A stretch of DNA of 64,000 nucleotides from Areca catechu (lineage: Eukaryota > Streptophyta > Magnoliopsida > Arecales > Arecaceae), in contig CM038043.1 of NCBI GenBank assembly GCA_021397845.1, positions 30,441,501 to 30,505,500 on the forward strand, in the 5' to 3' direction. Made by a program: the position numbers and the translations under genes. Shown piece after piece: positions 12,084-23,639 of the stretch (positions within the stretch are counted from its first letter, which is position 1; every line of letters begins with the position of its first letter). The notes beneath the pieces were generated by a model. That model was not told the DNA's origin. It saw only the letters and a program-made list of their open reading frames with translations, and ran no database searches.

Positions 12084-13566
12084 TGATACGGGACAAAAAT
12101 GAAATGATGGATGGAGAGTTTTAGCAAGCTAACCAGCAAGCAAACTTAAACAATTAATTATCAAATAAATAGGCTAAATTAATCCAAGAAAAGAATTTTC
12201 ATAAGGAGACTAGTTGATCTAAGTTATAACATCCGCAATATAGATATAGTTTAAAACAAAGATTGGGATCTTCATGGCAAGGAAACCATCACTACTAGGA
12301 TAAGTTAACCTTTAAATGATCAGATCTAATGAATCTTAGAAAGAGTTTTCCTACCAGCAATGATGGCCAAAATATTTTTAGTGGAAGGGTTCACACAATA
12401 CTCTAGGAAAGAGGATTAGATAGTAAGACTTGAACTTCAACTTATGAACTTACCTTGCACTTGGATCATGGCAAGAAACCTTCATCATCAACTCGAATCC
12501 CTGAGAGAACCTACAATGAACCTGCAATAAGGGCATGGAAACAAAGATGGAAGGAAATAAATCAAAGGAAAATAAAGGAAGGGAAGTTCGAGAATGACTT
12601 GAAGATAGGCGACAAGCTCTTCTCTTCTTCTTCTTGGTACCTGCCTCAAAGACCTTGGAAGGGCTTCTTTAAAGCCCCAAATGGGCCTCTCATCCTCTCC
12701 CTCAAGGAATGACCTAGCTCTAGGACTAGGAAATGAAAAAAACTAGCTAGATTAAAGGGCATGTCACCCTCTCCACACAAGGAAACTAGACTAGAATTCA
12801 AGAAAAAAACCAAACTCAATATCATCTCAATTTCATTTCTAAGTGGAATGAATACAAGAGTCCCTATTTATAGGCCAAGCAATTTTCAGAAAATTCATCC
12901 AAAAAAATATTAAAATATAACTAATCCATGGATTAGTTTGCTAAGAACTAGATTATGTGGCCTTAACTAAAATTGGTTACAACTTCCAACAAGAAATGGT
13001 TAAAAACAAATTTTGGTTGCAACAAACTTCCAAGTGGCACCTTCTTAGCTTGCCATGTGTCATCAAGGGATTCTTCCATGTGTCTTAAATAAAAGTGATT
13101 TTTCAAGTGGCAGCATGAGATGTTTCCACATGGCATCCCAGGATGCTTCCAAGTGTAATCAACATGAAACTTCCAAATGTCATAAGGAATGGCGTCTAAG
13201 ACTCTTCCAGTGTGCTTCAAGTGGTGCTCTAATAAACTCTCAAGTGGCAAATAAAAAAAGCTTGATGATCTCCCGAGTGGCATGGAAAAATTGCTTGACA
13301 GAGGGGTAATGTCGACTCAAGGATAGGTTGAGTTGACTCAAGATGCATGATATGTCGACACTTAAAAATTTGGGCTCTCCTTCTTGAGTCGGCTCATGGA
13401 AGTAGCTTCTTTAAAAGTGAATTGCTTGAGTGCTGGGGCTTTCTTTTAACCATGTTTTAGCTTCCATGAGGTAGACTTGCTTTCTCCATGGGTATGTTGA
13501 TTAGAAGACCTTCATAGCTGCATGATTTGCTTGATATCTATTTTCCTTTGCTTGATATCCCCATCA
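12084..13566 (-). repeat. 5' LTR of element A (1483 bp)
   Basis: The minus strand runs TGATGGGGATATC ... TGTCCCGTATCA. The TATA box is at plus-strand 12,864-12,872. It contains GTCGACTCAAG and GTCGACACTT motifs near 13,313 and 13,353. Confidence 0.85.
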
Positions 13567-14372
13567 CGTCGGTGGCACTATTGGTTGAAGTTGGATCACT
13601 AGAGGTGGTGCAAGGGTGGCTTGGATAGCTTGAACAGATACTACCAAGCTCTAAACTTATGTAAAGAGTAAGTTGGATTGATCCATACCGACCACCACTA
13701 TTTTTAGCAATGGTGAACCTCCTGCCAATGCAAGCTAGGGTAGATCATTTACCTAGCTTTCCACCACCCTTTCCATCACTGGGAGGTGGCGATGTTGGTA
13801 TGGGGGGAGGCAGTGTTTTTGGGTGGCATGGCTTTTCTGCTTTATGGATTGCATCCTCCATAGATATATCAAGCCCTTCCTCTAATATGTTGATGCCAAA
13901 ATTCATTGAGCACTGAAGGAAGAGTTAGAGGTGGTGGTAGAGTGGGTGATGCAGGCAGTGGTTTAGGAGGTGGTACCTACAAAAAAGCCCCACTGGGGGT
14001 AGCCCCTGTGAAGGTACTCTAATGCTTAAATCAGTATCGATACCAACAGTATAGAAAGTATGAGCAGGAGAGCTCACATACCTTCATGGGCTTGTATGAA
14101 GTACTTTTTATAGATGGAGATTCAGGGAGGTTTTCGAGATGATACAAATCATAATGGATTTGCTGAAAGGTGGGAGAAACTTCCACATGTTGCCTAGGTC
14201 TTTTTCATTGGTAAGGAATTCCTTGTCCCCTTAAATGCATCCTTATCATCTTATTTAAGGCATGCCATGCCTCATTAATGGAGATGGGGCTATTGTGTGT
14301 ACTTATGCATGTCTCCCCTAATCATCTAGATATAGTGATGATTAGGGATCTTTGAGTGCAACAAAGGGGAAC
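13567..14372 (-). other. Probable leader and LTR part of the old Tat-like host element
   Basis: No intact ORF. On the minus strand there is a TATA box (CTATAAAAAG, plus-strand 14,104-14,113) and further on an LTR-like phrase around CCCCAGTGGGG (13,990-14,000). This is where the 5' end of the minus-strand gag at 6638-7534 should lie, so I read it as the same element, split by A. This is inference. Confidence 0.4.
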
Positions 14373-15814
14373 TGTTGGCTTTGGCTCCTTGATTTTGATG
14401 AATAACAAAATGTTGAGTATATGTTTTGGACTAATGTTTCAATTGAAGTATGAATTTTAGGCCTTAAAAGAGTATCAAGTCTACAAATTTGAAAGCAAGA
14501 GGTTTTTCATGTTTAATTGATCTTCTAATCTTTGAATATTGTCAAAACAACCACTTTGGCTCCTATGAAGAAGTATCTAAAGGTTTAATGGACAAATTCT
14601 TGAGAAATTCAGAGTTTGGCATGCTTTTATAGATGGCATAGATCAAGTATCGACTCAAGAGGTTGACTCACCAGCCAAGTGTCGACTCACAAGGTCGACT
14701 TATGAAGAAAATTTAGAAGTTTTAGAAGACCGGCACACAAATTTCAAGTAGCATGCCCAAGTGTCGACTCAAGAGGTTGACTCATGCTTCAAGTGTCAAC
14801 TCAAGAGATTGACTCATCGCTTGAGACAAGTTTTGGGATAGAACATCAAGTTTTCTGGATTCAGCCTGAAGTGTCGACTCACGAGGTTGACTCATGCTCC
14901 AAGTGTCGACTCAAGAGGTTGACTCTGCTGTAATGGCTAGTTTTTCAGAATTTCAGAATTATCTCCAAACGGCTCCAAATGGTTATTTTTTCAATTCTAA
15001 CAGTCTTCAACGATCTTTTCAGTGGTTTTGAGATATTTAACACTCACCAAATCTCTTCAAGTCAACAAGAAAGTGAGGATTCATATGAGACAAACTCCAA
15101 TCATTTGAAAAGACAAAAAGAGAGCTTTTAAGAGATTCCTTTGATAAAAAGCCTTTCATTTTTGAGTTGTTGAACATTCAAGTGTTTGGCCATAAGTGTG
15201 TATTCAAAGATTCCAAGAAGAAGACAACTCAAGCATTCAAGAAGAGCTATATCGACTTTAATTTCCTCTCATTTTAGGAGCTATTTCTTGTGCTCATTTA
15301 TTATATACTTGATTTCTTTTATTGTTGCTAGTTTCAAAGGTTTAAAAACTAGTGTTAAAGGTTTTTGGTGAGCCTTGGAAACCAAATAGGTTTGTTGGTG
15401 AGCCTAAGAGATAAAACCAACTTAGGTTTAAATTGTGAGCCCGGATAAAATAAGTTGTAAAGATTGTTGGTGAACCTAGGTGATAAAACCAACATAGGTT
15501 TTGACTTGTGAGCCTTGGAAAATAAGTCGACTATAATCTTGGATAGATTATAGTAGAAATTTCCAAGGAAAAGCATAGGAAGTGGATGTAGGTGCTAGGG
15601 TGCACCGAACCACTTTACATCTTGTTGTTTATGGTTGCTTGCTTCCTTCTCTATTTGCTCTTTATTACCTTGCATTATATTTACTGCTTGTGCTGCATAA
15701 TTCATTAAGCACTATCACTTAGTTACACAACCTCACTAAGAAGTGCACATAATTACTTAATTTATTTTTAATATCCAATTCACCTTCCCTCTTGGGCTCC
15801 ATCTTTGGGCAACA
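14373..15814 (+). repeat. Solo LTR of a Sirevirus-type copia element (1442 bp)
   Basis: Starts TGTTGGCTTTGGCTCC and ends TTTGGGCAACA. It is flanked by a perfect 5-bp TSD, GGAAC (14,368-14,372 and 15,815-15,819). Start and end match the LTR of Y read on its coding strand (TGTTGGCTTTGACTCC ... GGGCAACA), at much lower identity in between. It carries six GTCGAC motifs. No internal region is present, so it is a product of LTR-LTR recombination. Confidence 0.9.
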
Positions 15815-15819
15815 GGAAC

Positions 15820-16007
15820 ACCATGCGGTGGAGGCAACGACAGTCAGCATCAGAGTGTTGTACCTTGAAGATTTCTGGATGGGTGCATTCCTTGAAATTT
15901 TGTCAGTCCAAGCATTCTCAAGATGTCCTAGGGCATGAAGAGATCGTCTAGGCAATGCTTGCAGAAGGAGGAGTGTGTTTGGTGAGCCTAAAGTCATCGA
16001 GCTCTAA
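15820..16007. other. Flanking remnant between solo LTR and element B
   Basis: Under 200 bases of target sequence, probably still the old host element. No feature recognised. Confidence 0.35.
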
Positions 16008-17532
16008 TGATGCGGGACAAAAATGAAATAATGGATGGAGAGTTTTAACAAGCTAACCAACAAGCAAACTTGAGCAATTAATTATCAAATAAACAGACTA
16101 AATTAATCCAAGAAAATAATTTTCATAAAAAGACTAGTTGATCTAAGTTACAATACCTGTAATGTAGATCTAGTTGAAAACAAAGATTAAGATCTTTATG
16201 GCAAGGAAACCATCACTATTAGAAAAAGTTAATCTTCAAATGATTAGATCTAATGAAGCCTAGGAAGAGTTTTCCTACCAACAATGATGGCTAAAATATT
16301 TTTAGTGAAAGGATTCACACAACACTCTAGGAAAAAAGATTAGATGGTAAGACTAGAACTTCAACTTATGAAGTTACCATGCACTTGGATCATGGAAAGA
16401 AACCTTCATCATCAACACGAATCCCTGAGAGAACCTACAATAAACCAGCAATAAGGACATGGAAACAAAGATGGAAGGAAATAAATCAAAGAAAAACAAA
16501 GGGAAGTTTGGGAATCTCTTGAAGCTAGACGGCAAGCTCTTCATTTCTTCCTCTTGGTACAAGCCTCGAAGACCTTGGAAGGGCTTCTTTGAAGAATCAA
16601 ATGGGCCTCTCACCCTCTCTCTCAAGGAGTGACCTAGCTCTAGGACTAGGGAATGAAGAAAACTAGCTAAATTAAAGGGCATCTCACCCTCTCTACACAA
16701 AAAAACTAGACTAGAATTCAAGAAGAAAACCAAACTCAATATCATCTCAATTTCATTTCTAAATGGAATGAATACAAGAGGGGAGGCTTGGCCCTATTTA
16801 TAGGCCAAGGAATTTCCAAAAAATTCATCCAAAAAATGATTAAAATATAACTAATCCATGGATTAGTTATGCTAAGCACTAGATTAGGTGGCCTTAACTA
16901 AAATTGGTTACAACTTCCAACAAGAAATGGTTAAAAACAAATTTTGGTTGCAACAAACTTCCAAGTGGTGCCTTCTTAGCTTGCCATGTGTCATCAAGAG
17001 ATTCTTCTATGTGTCTTCAATAAAAGTGATCTTCCAAGTGGCGGCATGAGATGTTTCCACATGGCATCCAAGGATGCTTCCAAGTGTAATCAACATGGAA
17101 CTTCCAAATGTCATAAGGGATAGCATCCAAGACTCTTCAAGTGTTCTTCAAGTGGTGTTTCAAGTGTTCTTCAAGTGGTGCTTCAAGTGGAGCTCCAATA
17201 AACTCTCAAGTGGCAAATAAAAAAGGCTTAATGATCTCCCAAGTGGCATAGAAAAATTGCTTGATAGTGGGGTAGTGTCAGCTCAAGGACAGGTTGAGTC
17301 CACTCAAGGTGCATGAAGTGTCAACACTTGAAAATAGGGGCTCTCCTTCATCAGTTGGCTCATGGAAGTAGCTTCTTTAAAAGTGAATTGCTTGAGTGCT
17401 GCGGCTTTCTTTTAACCATGTTTTAGCTTCCATGAGATGGACTTTCTTTCCCTATGGGTATGTTGATTAGAAGACCTTCATAGCTGCAAGATTTGCTTGA
17501 AATCTATTTTCCTTTGCTTGATGTCCCCATCA
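16008..17532 (-). repeat. Outer (3') LTR of element B (1525 bp)
   Basis: Minus strand TGATGGGGACATC ... TTTTTGTCCCGCATCA; TATA box at plus-strand 16,795-16,803. Its first three bases (TGA) are the stop codon of the chromodomain frame. Confidence 0.9.
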
Positions 17533-17730
17533 ATTCTCCCGGGGTGGAGAGAAACTCGACCCTATCGAGTATGGGTCAATTTGACTTTGGTAATAGGCTA
17601 GTAGGTCTGGACTGTTCCTTTGAAGATTCTCTCTAGTGATCCATGAGTTTTCTAATTTTGGTCGACCTTGCCAATGAACCAAATAGTATGGATAGTCCTT
17701 GTTTTGGGTAGTAATAGTCTTATTATCCAA
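17530..17730 (-). CDS. Chromodomain tail of element B
   Basis: A 66-codon open frame that probably continues from the decayed integrase tail at 17,731-17,960. It contains DYPYYLVHWQGRP, then ENSWITRENLQ, an aromatic- and acid-rich chromodomain (about residues 12-45), then IDPYSIGSSFSPPREN. Chromodomains bind methylated histone H3 and target gypsy integrases to heterochromatin. It ends on a TGA that is also the first codon of the LTR. No integrase core precedes it, so it cannot act as part of an integrase from this copy. It may be a relic or may be made as a gag fusion. Confidence 0.6.
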   Translation of the reverse strand: MDNKTITTQNKDYPYYLVHWQGRPKLENSWITRENLQRNSPDLLAYYQSQIDPYSIGSSFSPPREN

Positions 17731-17960
17731 ATTCGCTCATTCCTATCTCACTGATTTGGATAGTGGGGCTGGCAGACACTCAAGGATTGGTTCACTCTCA
17801 AAAATTAGATTAAGTCTAAAAGGACTCACTAGATATCATAGTTGGTTCCTTTACCCTACTAGGTCTGAAATACTGAAAGTAGAACTTATACCAAAGTCAG
17901 ATGGTAATTTAAGCACATGAATATTAGGTCCAAATTCTTTGATATTTGAATAGGAACTAC
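17731..17960 (-). pseudogene. Integrase C-terminal remnant of element B
   Basis: The minus strand carries a PSDFGISSTFSISDLV segment, the linker after the integrase SH3-like domain in plant gypsy elements, then stops before the chromodomain. The catalytic core is missing. Confidence 0.55.
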
Positions 17961-18289
17961 ACCATAAGTTTGCAACTTTTCATGAAAACTCTTAAAAAAA
18001 TTTAGCCATATGCTAGTTAATTTCATTGCTCAAATTTTTTTACTAATCATGTTATGCATATGACTCTTGCAGTCATTGACACTTATGCATGGAAAGGTCA
18101 AATAACATCAGATGACAAAAGATAAACACAGTTGACACTAAATGGTAAAAGACAAACACAAATGACTTCAAATGACAAAACACAAATGACACCAAAATAA
18201 AACAAGCTCAAATCGACATTACTATCTATGGACTAAACTTTATTATTGGGCTAGGAAACAAAAGTCCCTAATTTCTAAAATTCTCCTAA

Positions 18290-19866
18290 ATGGCTTTGAA
18301 GTCTTTGGCACACAACTTCAGGTAGGTGGCAGTGAATGTTAATTTGGTGCCTAATAAATGTCATAATGTCTTCCAAAAGTAACTGTTGAATTTTACTGGA
18401 ATCAGATCAATGGTATTATGGATGTCCCAGCTTGGTGGACTAGGAGGGCAACTATCTGGAAATACATATCGATAATCCTTATACGGTTTTACAATTTCTT
18501 AGGTTTGATCCTTTGGAATTTGTTCTAGGTTTTCTCTAATGGTCAATACCCCATTAGGGGATCCTTCATTAATCTCTAGATCTAAATTCTCAACATTGAT
18601 TAATTCTGGGTCCTCTATTATCTTCTCGGATTGCTCTTCATGGTTTTGTCCCTGGACTTCATTTTCTTCAAGTTGATTATTCCCATTGTTGATTTCTTTA
18701 GCTGTGTAATTATTTTATCCTCAACCATTTGTTCTTGTTCATACCCATTCATAAGGTTAGACCTAGCTTCATAAACTTCTTCCTTAAGTTTTTCAATGGG
18801 TTTAAGATCTTCTCTTTCTAGCCCTTCATTTGGATAAGACTTTGATTCTATTTCATCTTTAAATTCTTCAATAGGTTCAAGAGGTTTTTTCTCAAATTTT
18901 TCAGTGGACTTAGTCTCTTCTATATCTTCTTTATATTCATTTATGAGACTAGATTCAACTTCATATATTTCTACTTTTGGGTCTTCAATTGGTTCAAGGA
19001 TTTCATTCTTACAAACTACTGGAATGATAGGAGTTGGTTTATTTGGAAGAATCTGACTAGAACTAGGCCTATATCCAGATATATTATTCCTGTTGGACTT
19101 AGGTCGACTGATCAAGAGTTCCTTCTGATATATATCAAATTTCCTAGCAATTTGATATGCTTCTTCTAGGTAGTGAATTTTCTATTGAAATAATTCTCAC
19201 TAGATGTCTTTACATAGACCAGCTCAAAATCTAGATATGATCATTGCCTCAGATTCGACTGTGCTACATCTCCTGATAAACTCATTGAATTTAGTAATAT
19301 ACTCAGATATAGTTGCATCATCTTGTCTCAATCTGTACCATTGGTCTAAAAGTCTTTGTACATAATATCTTCCTAGGTACTTTTCTCTCAGTTTACACTT
19401 CATATCTCTCCAAGTAATTATTTTATTCCCACTATAATAACTTTTACGCTCAACTTCAAACCAATATGTTTTAGCATGTCGAACTAACTTTAATTTGTCA
19501 AATTGACACTTCCTTACTTTCGATATTTTATCAAACTCAAAGTATTAATCCATTTTCTTCTTCCAATTGATATATACTTCAAGATCTAAATTTCCATTGA
19601 AAGGGGTGCATAGGGTCGATTGCTCCTAAAGACTCTCTCTTCCTAATCTACAAAGTCTTGGTAGGGGTATATAGGATTATACTTAGGGGTGATATCATGA
19701 CATTGGGCTCTTGGACCAAGGGGAGGTGGATTAGGTGATTTAGGCTTAGTATGGTTCTTGATTTAATTGTCCATTTGTCCTAACTCTTTGTTGACCCTAA
19801 TTATTTTGTTAGGGTATCAAACATTTCAGTCATAGTCTTCATAAAGAATTCAAGATTGGGATCCAT
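18290..19866 (-). pseudogene. Gag of element B, broken
   Basis: It probably starts at Met 19,866 (MDPNLEFFMKTMTEMFDTL). The capsid-like core reads CQFDKLKLVRHAKTYW, SYYSGNKIITWRDMK, QWYRLRQDDATISEY and TKFNEFIRR, typical of plant gypsy Retrotrans_gag. After the core comes an open 165-codon stretch (18,618-19,115), very rich in Glu and Lys, with repeated acidic units of the form E-L-PIE---K-E-YE-ES--. The C-terminus (ending about 18,290) is Trp- and Pro-rich. Stops and a frame change near 19,120-19,260 and below 18,618 inactivate it. No zinc knuckle is seen. Confidence 0.7.
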
Positions 19867-20014
19867 GGGTAAACCAAACTGAGTGTAGGACTGTTGATCT
19901 AAAGCTCTTGACCTAATAGACAAGCAATACAAACCTAGCTTCTAGGGTTCCTAGACCTAGAAGCTTAAAATACAGGATTTAACTAGGTACTAATTGAGGA
20001 TGCAATTACCCTTT

Positions 20015-20084
20015 CCACTGGCTAGGTAAGAGGTGGGAATGCGAGAGGCCCCCCTCGCTCTCGCGAGGACCCAATTAAAGAACC
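20015..20084 (-). other. GC-rich leader element of B
   Basis: On the minus strand GGTTCTTTAATTGG (20,071-20,084) is followed by a palindrome CTCGCGAG (20,060-20,067) and then CTTACCTAGCCAGTGG (20,015-20,030). C has the same at 25,402-25,471 with one change. The two outer words also occur in element G. Position between PBS and gag fits an RNA packaging or dimerisation element; that role is inference. Confidence 0.5.
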
Positions 20085-20419
20085 GCAAGTCCACCTAAGG
20101 CATTTTCCATTGGGCCTCTAGCCTTTGACACCAATTTCTAAGGAGTAAGTACAAACTCAAATAGCACTTTGCCTCATCTTTCTCTTGAACTCGACTTATG
20201 GGTGTCCCTAGTTTAGGTTCATACTAAATTTTAATTATGATTAGGTCAATGCATAATGATGAATGGTTGTTTTGGGCTAAGGAAAAGTTATTACCTCCTT
20301 CCCTTATGTTATATTGAATGCCCTTAAAATGATTTTGAAATGGATGCACAAACAACCAACTGGCTAACAAGATATGTAGACTAGCACAAACATATAAGTC
20401 AAACTCGAATTTCAAAGTT

Positions 20420-21346
20420 TCAAAAATTCAAAAATTAAATTAAAAACTTTAGATCTATAAATCTTGATTTTAAAACTCAAATTTTAGATTTTAAATTTCG
20501 AATTATAGTTTGAAAATTCATTCTTGGAGGTAAAAGTGGTTGTATAAAAATTTCAGCCTCTTAACTAACCTCCAAGTAACTAGTTTTAAAAATTCAAAAT
20601 TTAAATTTTTAAATTTCTAAAAATTCAAAATTAAAAGTGGATTAGTTAGATCTAAGATTTTAAGATTTGAATTCAAAAAATTCTAAAATTTGGTTAGGGA
20701 AGTTGTTATGAGAAGTGGATACTAGAAGATTCCTGTAGATTAACAAACTTCCAACTACCTTGATTCAAAATTCGAAATTCAAATTTAAAACCCTTCTAAA
20801 GTTTGAAATTTAAATGGGAATCATCAGATTTTGATATCTAGATCTCAACTCTTGAATTTTAATTGAGATTAAATATTTTTGAGTTTTTTTTTGAAAATTA
20901 AACTTAAGGGAGGGAAAAACATAATTTGAACAGCTTCTAGGAAACAACCTAAGAATCCAAATTTTAAACTCCAAGAATTGCAATAAAAATATTTTACTAA
21001 GATTTTATATTTCAGATCTCCAACTCCTGAAATGCAGAAAAATAATTTTTTTGGATTTTTTTCCTTTTAAAAAAATACCAAAATTTATGGAAAACTTGGA
21101 TTTGTGCTCGTACAGAAAGTTCAGCAATCAGCAAACCTCCAATTGACTAGATTCAAAATTCAAAGTTTAAATTTAAAAATCTTAAAAAATTGAAATTTAA
21201 ATTGAGACTTTCAGATCTTGGAATTAAGATTTTATATCTCAAGCTTTAAAATTTAAATCTTAAATTTTGGATTTGAATCTTGGACTTGAAGGCACGCAAC
21301 ACACAAAGGGAACAAAAATTCAGCAACTTGACCTAGTAAACCATAA
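20420..21346 (-). other. AT-rich leader of element B
   Basis: About 930 bases without coding potential, built from overlapping AAATTTAAA-like phrases, between the PBS and the GC-rich leader element. Confidence 0.6.
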
Positions 21347-21358
21347 GCTTTGATACCA
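21347..21358 (-). other. Primer-binding site of element B
   Basis: Minus strand TGGTATCAAAGC, one mismatch from the initiator Met-tRNA PBS, five bases from the LTR edge at 21,364. Confidence 0.75.
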
Positions 21359-21363
21359 AAAAT

Positions 21364-22872
21364 TGATGCAGGACAAAAATGAAATGATGGATGGAGAGTT
21401 TTAGCAAGCTAACCAGCAAGCAAACTTGAGAAATTAATTATTAAATAAATGGTCTAAATTAATCCAAGGAAAGAATTTTCATAAAAAAACTAGTTGATTT
21501 AAGTTATGACACCCGCAATGTAGATCTAGTTCAAAACAAAGATTAGGATCTTCATGGCAAATAAACCATCACTAATAAGACAAGTTAACCTTCAAATGAT
21601 CAGATATAATGAAGCTTAGGAAGAGTTTTCCTACCAACAATGATGGCTAAAATATTTTTAGTGGAAGGGTTCACACAACACTCTAGCAAAAAATATTAGA
21701 TGGTAAGACTAGAACTTCCTAAACTTATGAACTTATCTTGCACTTGGATCATGGAAAAAAACCTTCATCATCAACTCAAATCCTTGAGAGAACCTACAAT
21801 AAACCAGCAATAAGGGCATGGAAACAAAGATGGAAGGAAATAAATCAAAGAAAAACAAAGGAAGGGAAGTTTAGGAATCTCTTGAAGCTAGGCGGCAAGC
21901 TCTTCTCTTCTTCCTCTTAGTACATGCCTCAAAGACCTTGGAAGGTCTTCTTTAAAGAATCAAATGGGCCTCTCACCCTCTCTCTCAAGGAGTGACCTAG
22001 CTCTAGGACTAGGGAATGAAGAAAACTAGCTAGATTAAAGGGCAACTCACCCTCTCCACACAAAGAAACTAGACTAGAAGTCAAGACGAAAACCAAACTC
22101 AATATCATCTCAATTTCATTTCTAAATGGAATCAATACAAGAGGGGAGGCTTGGCCCTATTTATAGGCCAAGGAATTTCCAAAAAATTCATCCAAAAAAT
22201 GATTAAAATATAACTGATCCATGGATTAGTTATGGTAAGCACTAGATTAGGTGGTCTTAACTAAAATTGGTTACAACTTCCAAGAAGAAATGGTTAAAAA
22301 TAAATTTTGGTTGCAACAAACTTCCAAGTGGCACCTTCTTAGCTTTCAATGTGTTATCATGGGATTCTTCTATGTGTCTTTAATAAAAGTGATCTTCCAA
22401 GTGGAGGCATGAGATGTTTCAACATGGCATCTAAGAATGCTTCGAAGTATAATCAACATGGAACTTCCAAATGTCATAAGGGATGGCATCCAAGACTCTT
22501 CAAGTGTGCTTCAAGTAGTGTTTTAAGTGGTGCTCCGATAAACTCTCAATTGGCAAATAAAAAAGGCTTGATGATCTCCCGAGTGGCATGGAAAAATTGC
22601 TTGACAAACGGGCAGTGTCAGCTCAAGGAGAGGTTGAGTCCACTCAAGGTGCATGAAGTGTCGACACTTGAAAATTGGGGCTCCCCTTCTTGAGTCGACT
22701 CATGGAAGTAGCTTCTTTAAAAGTGAATAGCTTGAGTGTTGCGGCTTTCTTTTAACCATGTTTTAGCTTCAATGAGATGGACTTGCTTTCTCTATGTGTA
22801 TGTTGATTAGAAGACCTTCATAGCTGCAAGATTTGCTTGAAATCTATTTGCCTTTGCTTGATGTACCCATCA
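21364..22872 (-). repeat. Shared middle LTR of B and C (1509 bp)
   Basis: It serves as 5' LTR of B (PBS on its left) and 3' LTR of C (PPT and chromodomain on its right). TATA box at plus-strand 22,157-22,165. Confidence 0.9.
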
Positions 22873-23070
22873 ATTCTCCCGGGGTGGAGAGAAACTCGAC
22901 CCTATCGAGTATGGATCAATTTGACTTTGGAAATAGGCTAGTAGGTCTGGACTATTCCTTTGAAGATTCTCTCTCGTGATGCATGAGTTTTCTGATTTAG
23001 GTCGACCTTGCCAATGAACCAAATAGTATGGATAGTCCTTGTTTTGGATAGTAATAGTCTTATTATCCAA
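22870..23070 (-). CDS. Chromodomain tail of element C
   Basis: A 66-codon open frame nearly identical to that of B (same DYPYYLVHWQGRP core). The main differences are K-L to K-S, W-to-C in the NSWIT motif (reads NSCIT), and Y to F near LLAYFQSQ. Loss of the Trp, normally part of the chromodomain fold, suggests it is no longer constrained. It ends on a TGA that is the first codon of the LTR, as in B. The integrase C-terminal remnant lies above it (23,071-23,300). Confidence 0.6.
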   Translation of the reverse strand: MDNKTITIQNKDYPYYLVHWQGRPKSENSCITRENLQRNSPDLLAYFQSQIDPYSIGSSFSPPREN

Positions 23071-23639
23071 ATTTGCTCATTCCTATCTCACCGATTTGGA
23101 TAGTGGGGCTGGTAGACACTCAAGGGTTGGTTCACTCTCAAAAATTGGATTAAGTCCAAAAAGACTCACTAGGTATCATAGTTGGTTCCTTTACCCTACT
23201 AGGTCTGAAATATTGAAAGTGGAACTTATACCAAAGTCAAATGGTATTTTAAGCACATGAGTATTAGGTCCAAATTTATTTGGTATTTGAATAGGAACAA
23301 CACCACAGGTTTGCAACTTTTCATGTAGTCTTTTCATGAAAACTCTTAAAAAAATTTAGCCATATGCTAGTTAATTTTATTGCTCAAATTTTTTTACTAA
23401 TCATGCTATGCATATGACTCTCACAGTCATGGACACTTATGCATGGAAAGGTCAAATAACATCAGATGACAAAAGATAAATACAGTTGACACTAAATGGC
23501 AAAAGACAAACACAAATGACTTCAAATGACAAAACACAATTGACACCAAAACAAAACAAGCTCAAATGGACTTTATTATCTATGGACAAAACTTTATTGT
23601 TGGGCTAGGAAACAAAAGTTCCTAATTTTTCATATTTCC

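Larger units (their letters stand above)
7535..13566 (-). mobile_element. Element A: non-autonomous gypsy element with gag and chromodomain remnant
   Basis: LTR-internal-LTR on the minus strand. The internal part (9054-12083) holds a decayed gag and a decayed chromodomain but no protease, RT, RNase H or integrase core. Compared with B and C it lacks about 0.9 kb covering the leader and the gag N-terminus (junction near 11,340). The flanking 5-mers (CATAG on the left, CGTCG on the right) do not match, so either the TSD has decayed or the two LTRs come from different insertions. Confidence 0.8.

Noticed and set aside
12455..13309. Plus-strand ORFs of about 84-85 codons in the A-C LTRs
   Set aside because: They recur because the LTRs recur, but starts, stops and frames differ between copies, and they run against the element's sense.
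7535..13566. A TSD for element A
   Set aside because: CATAG and CGTCG do not match, and small shifts of the edges did not help; I report A without a TSD.
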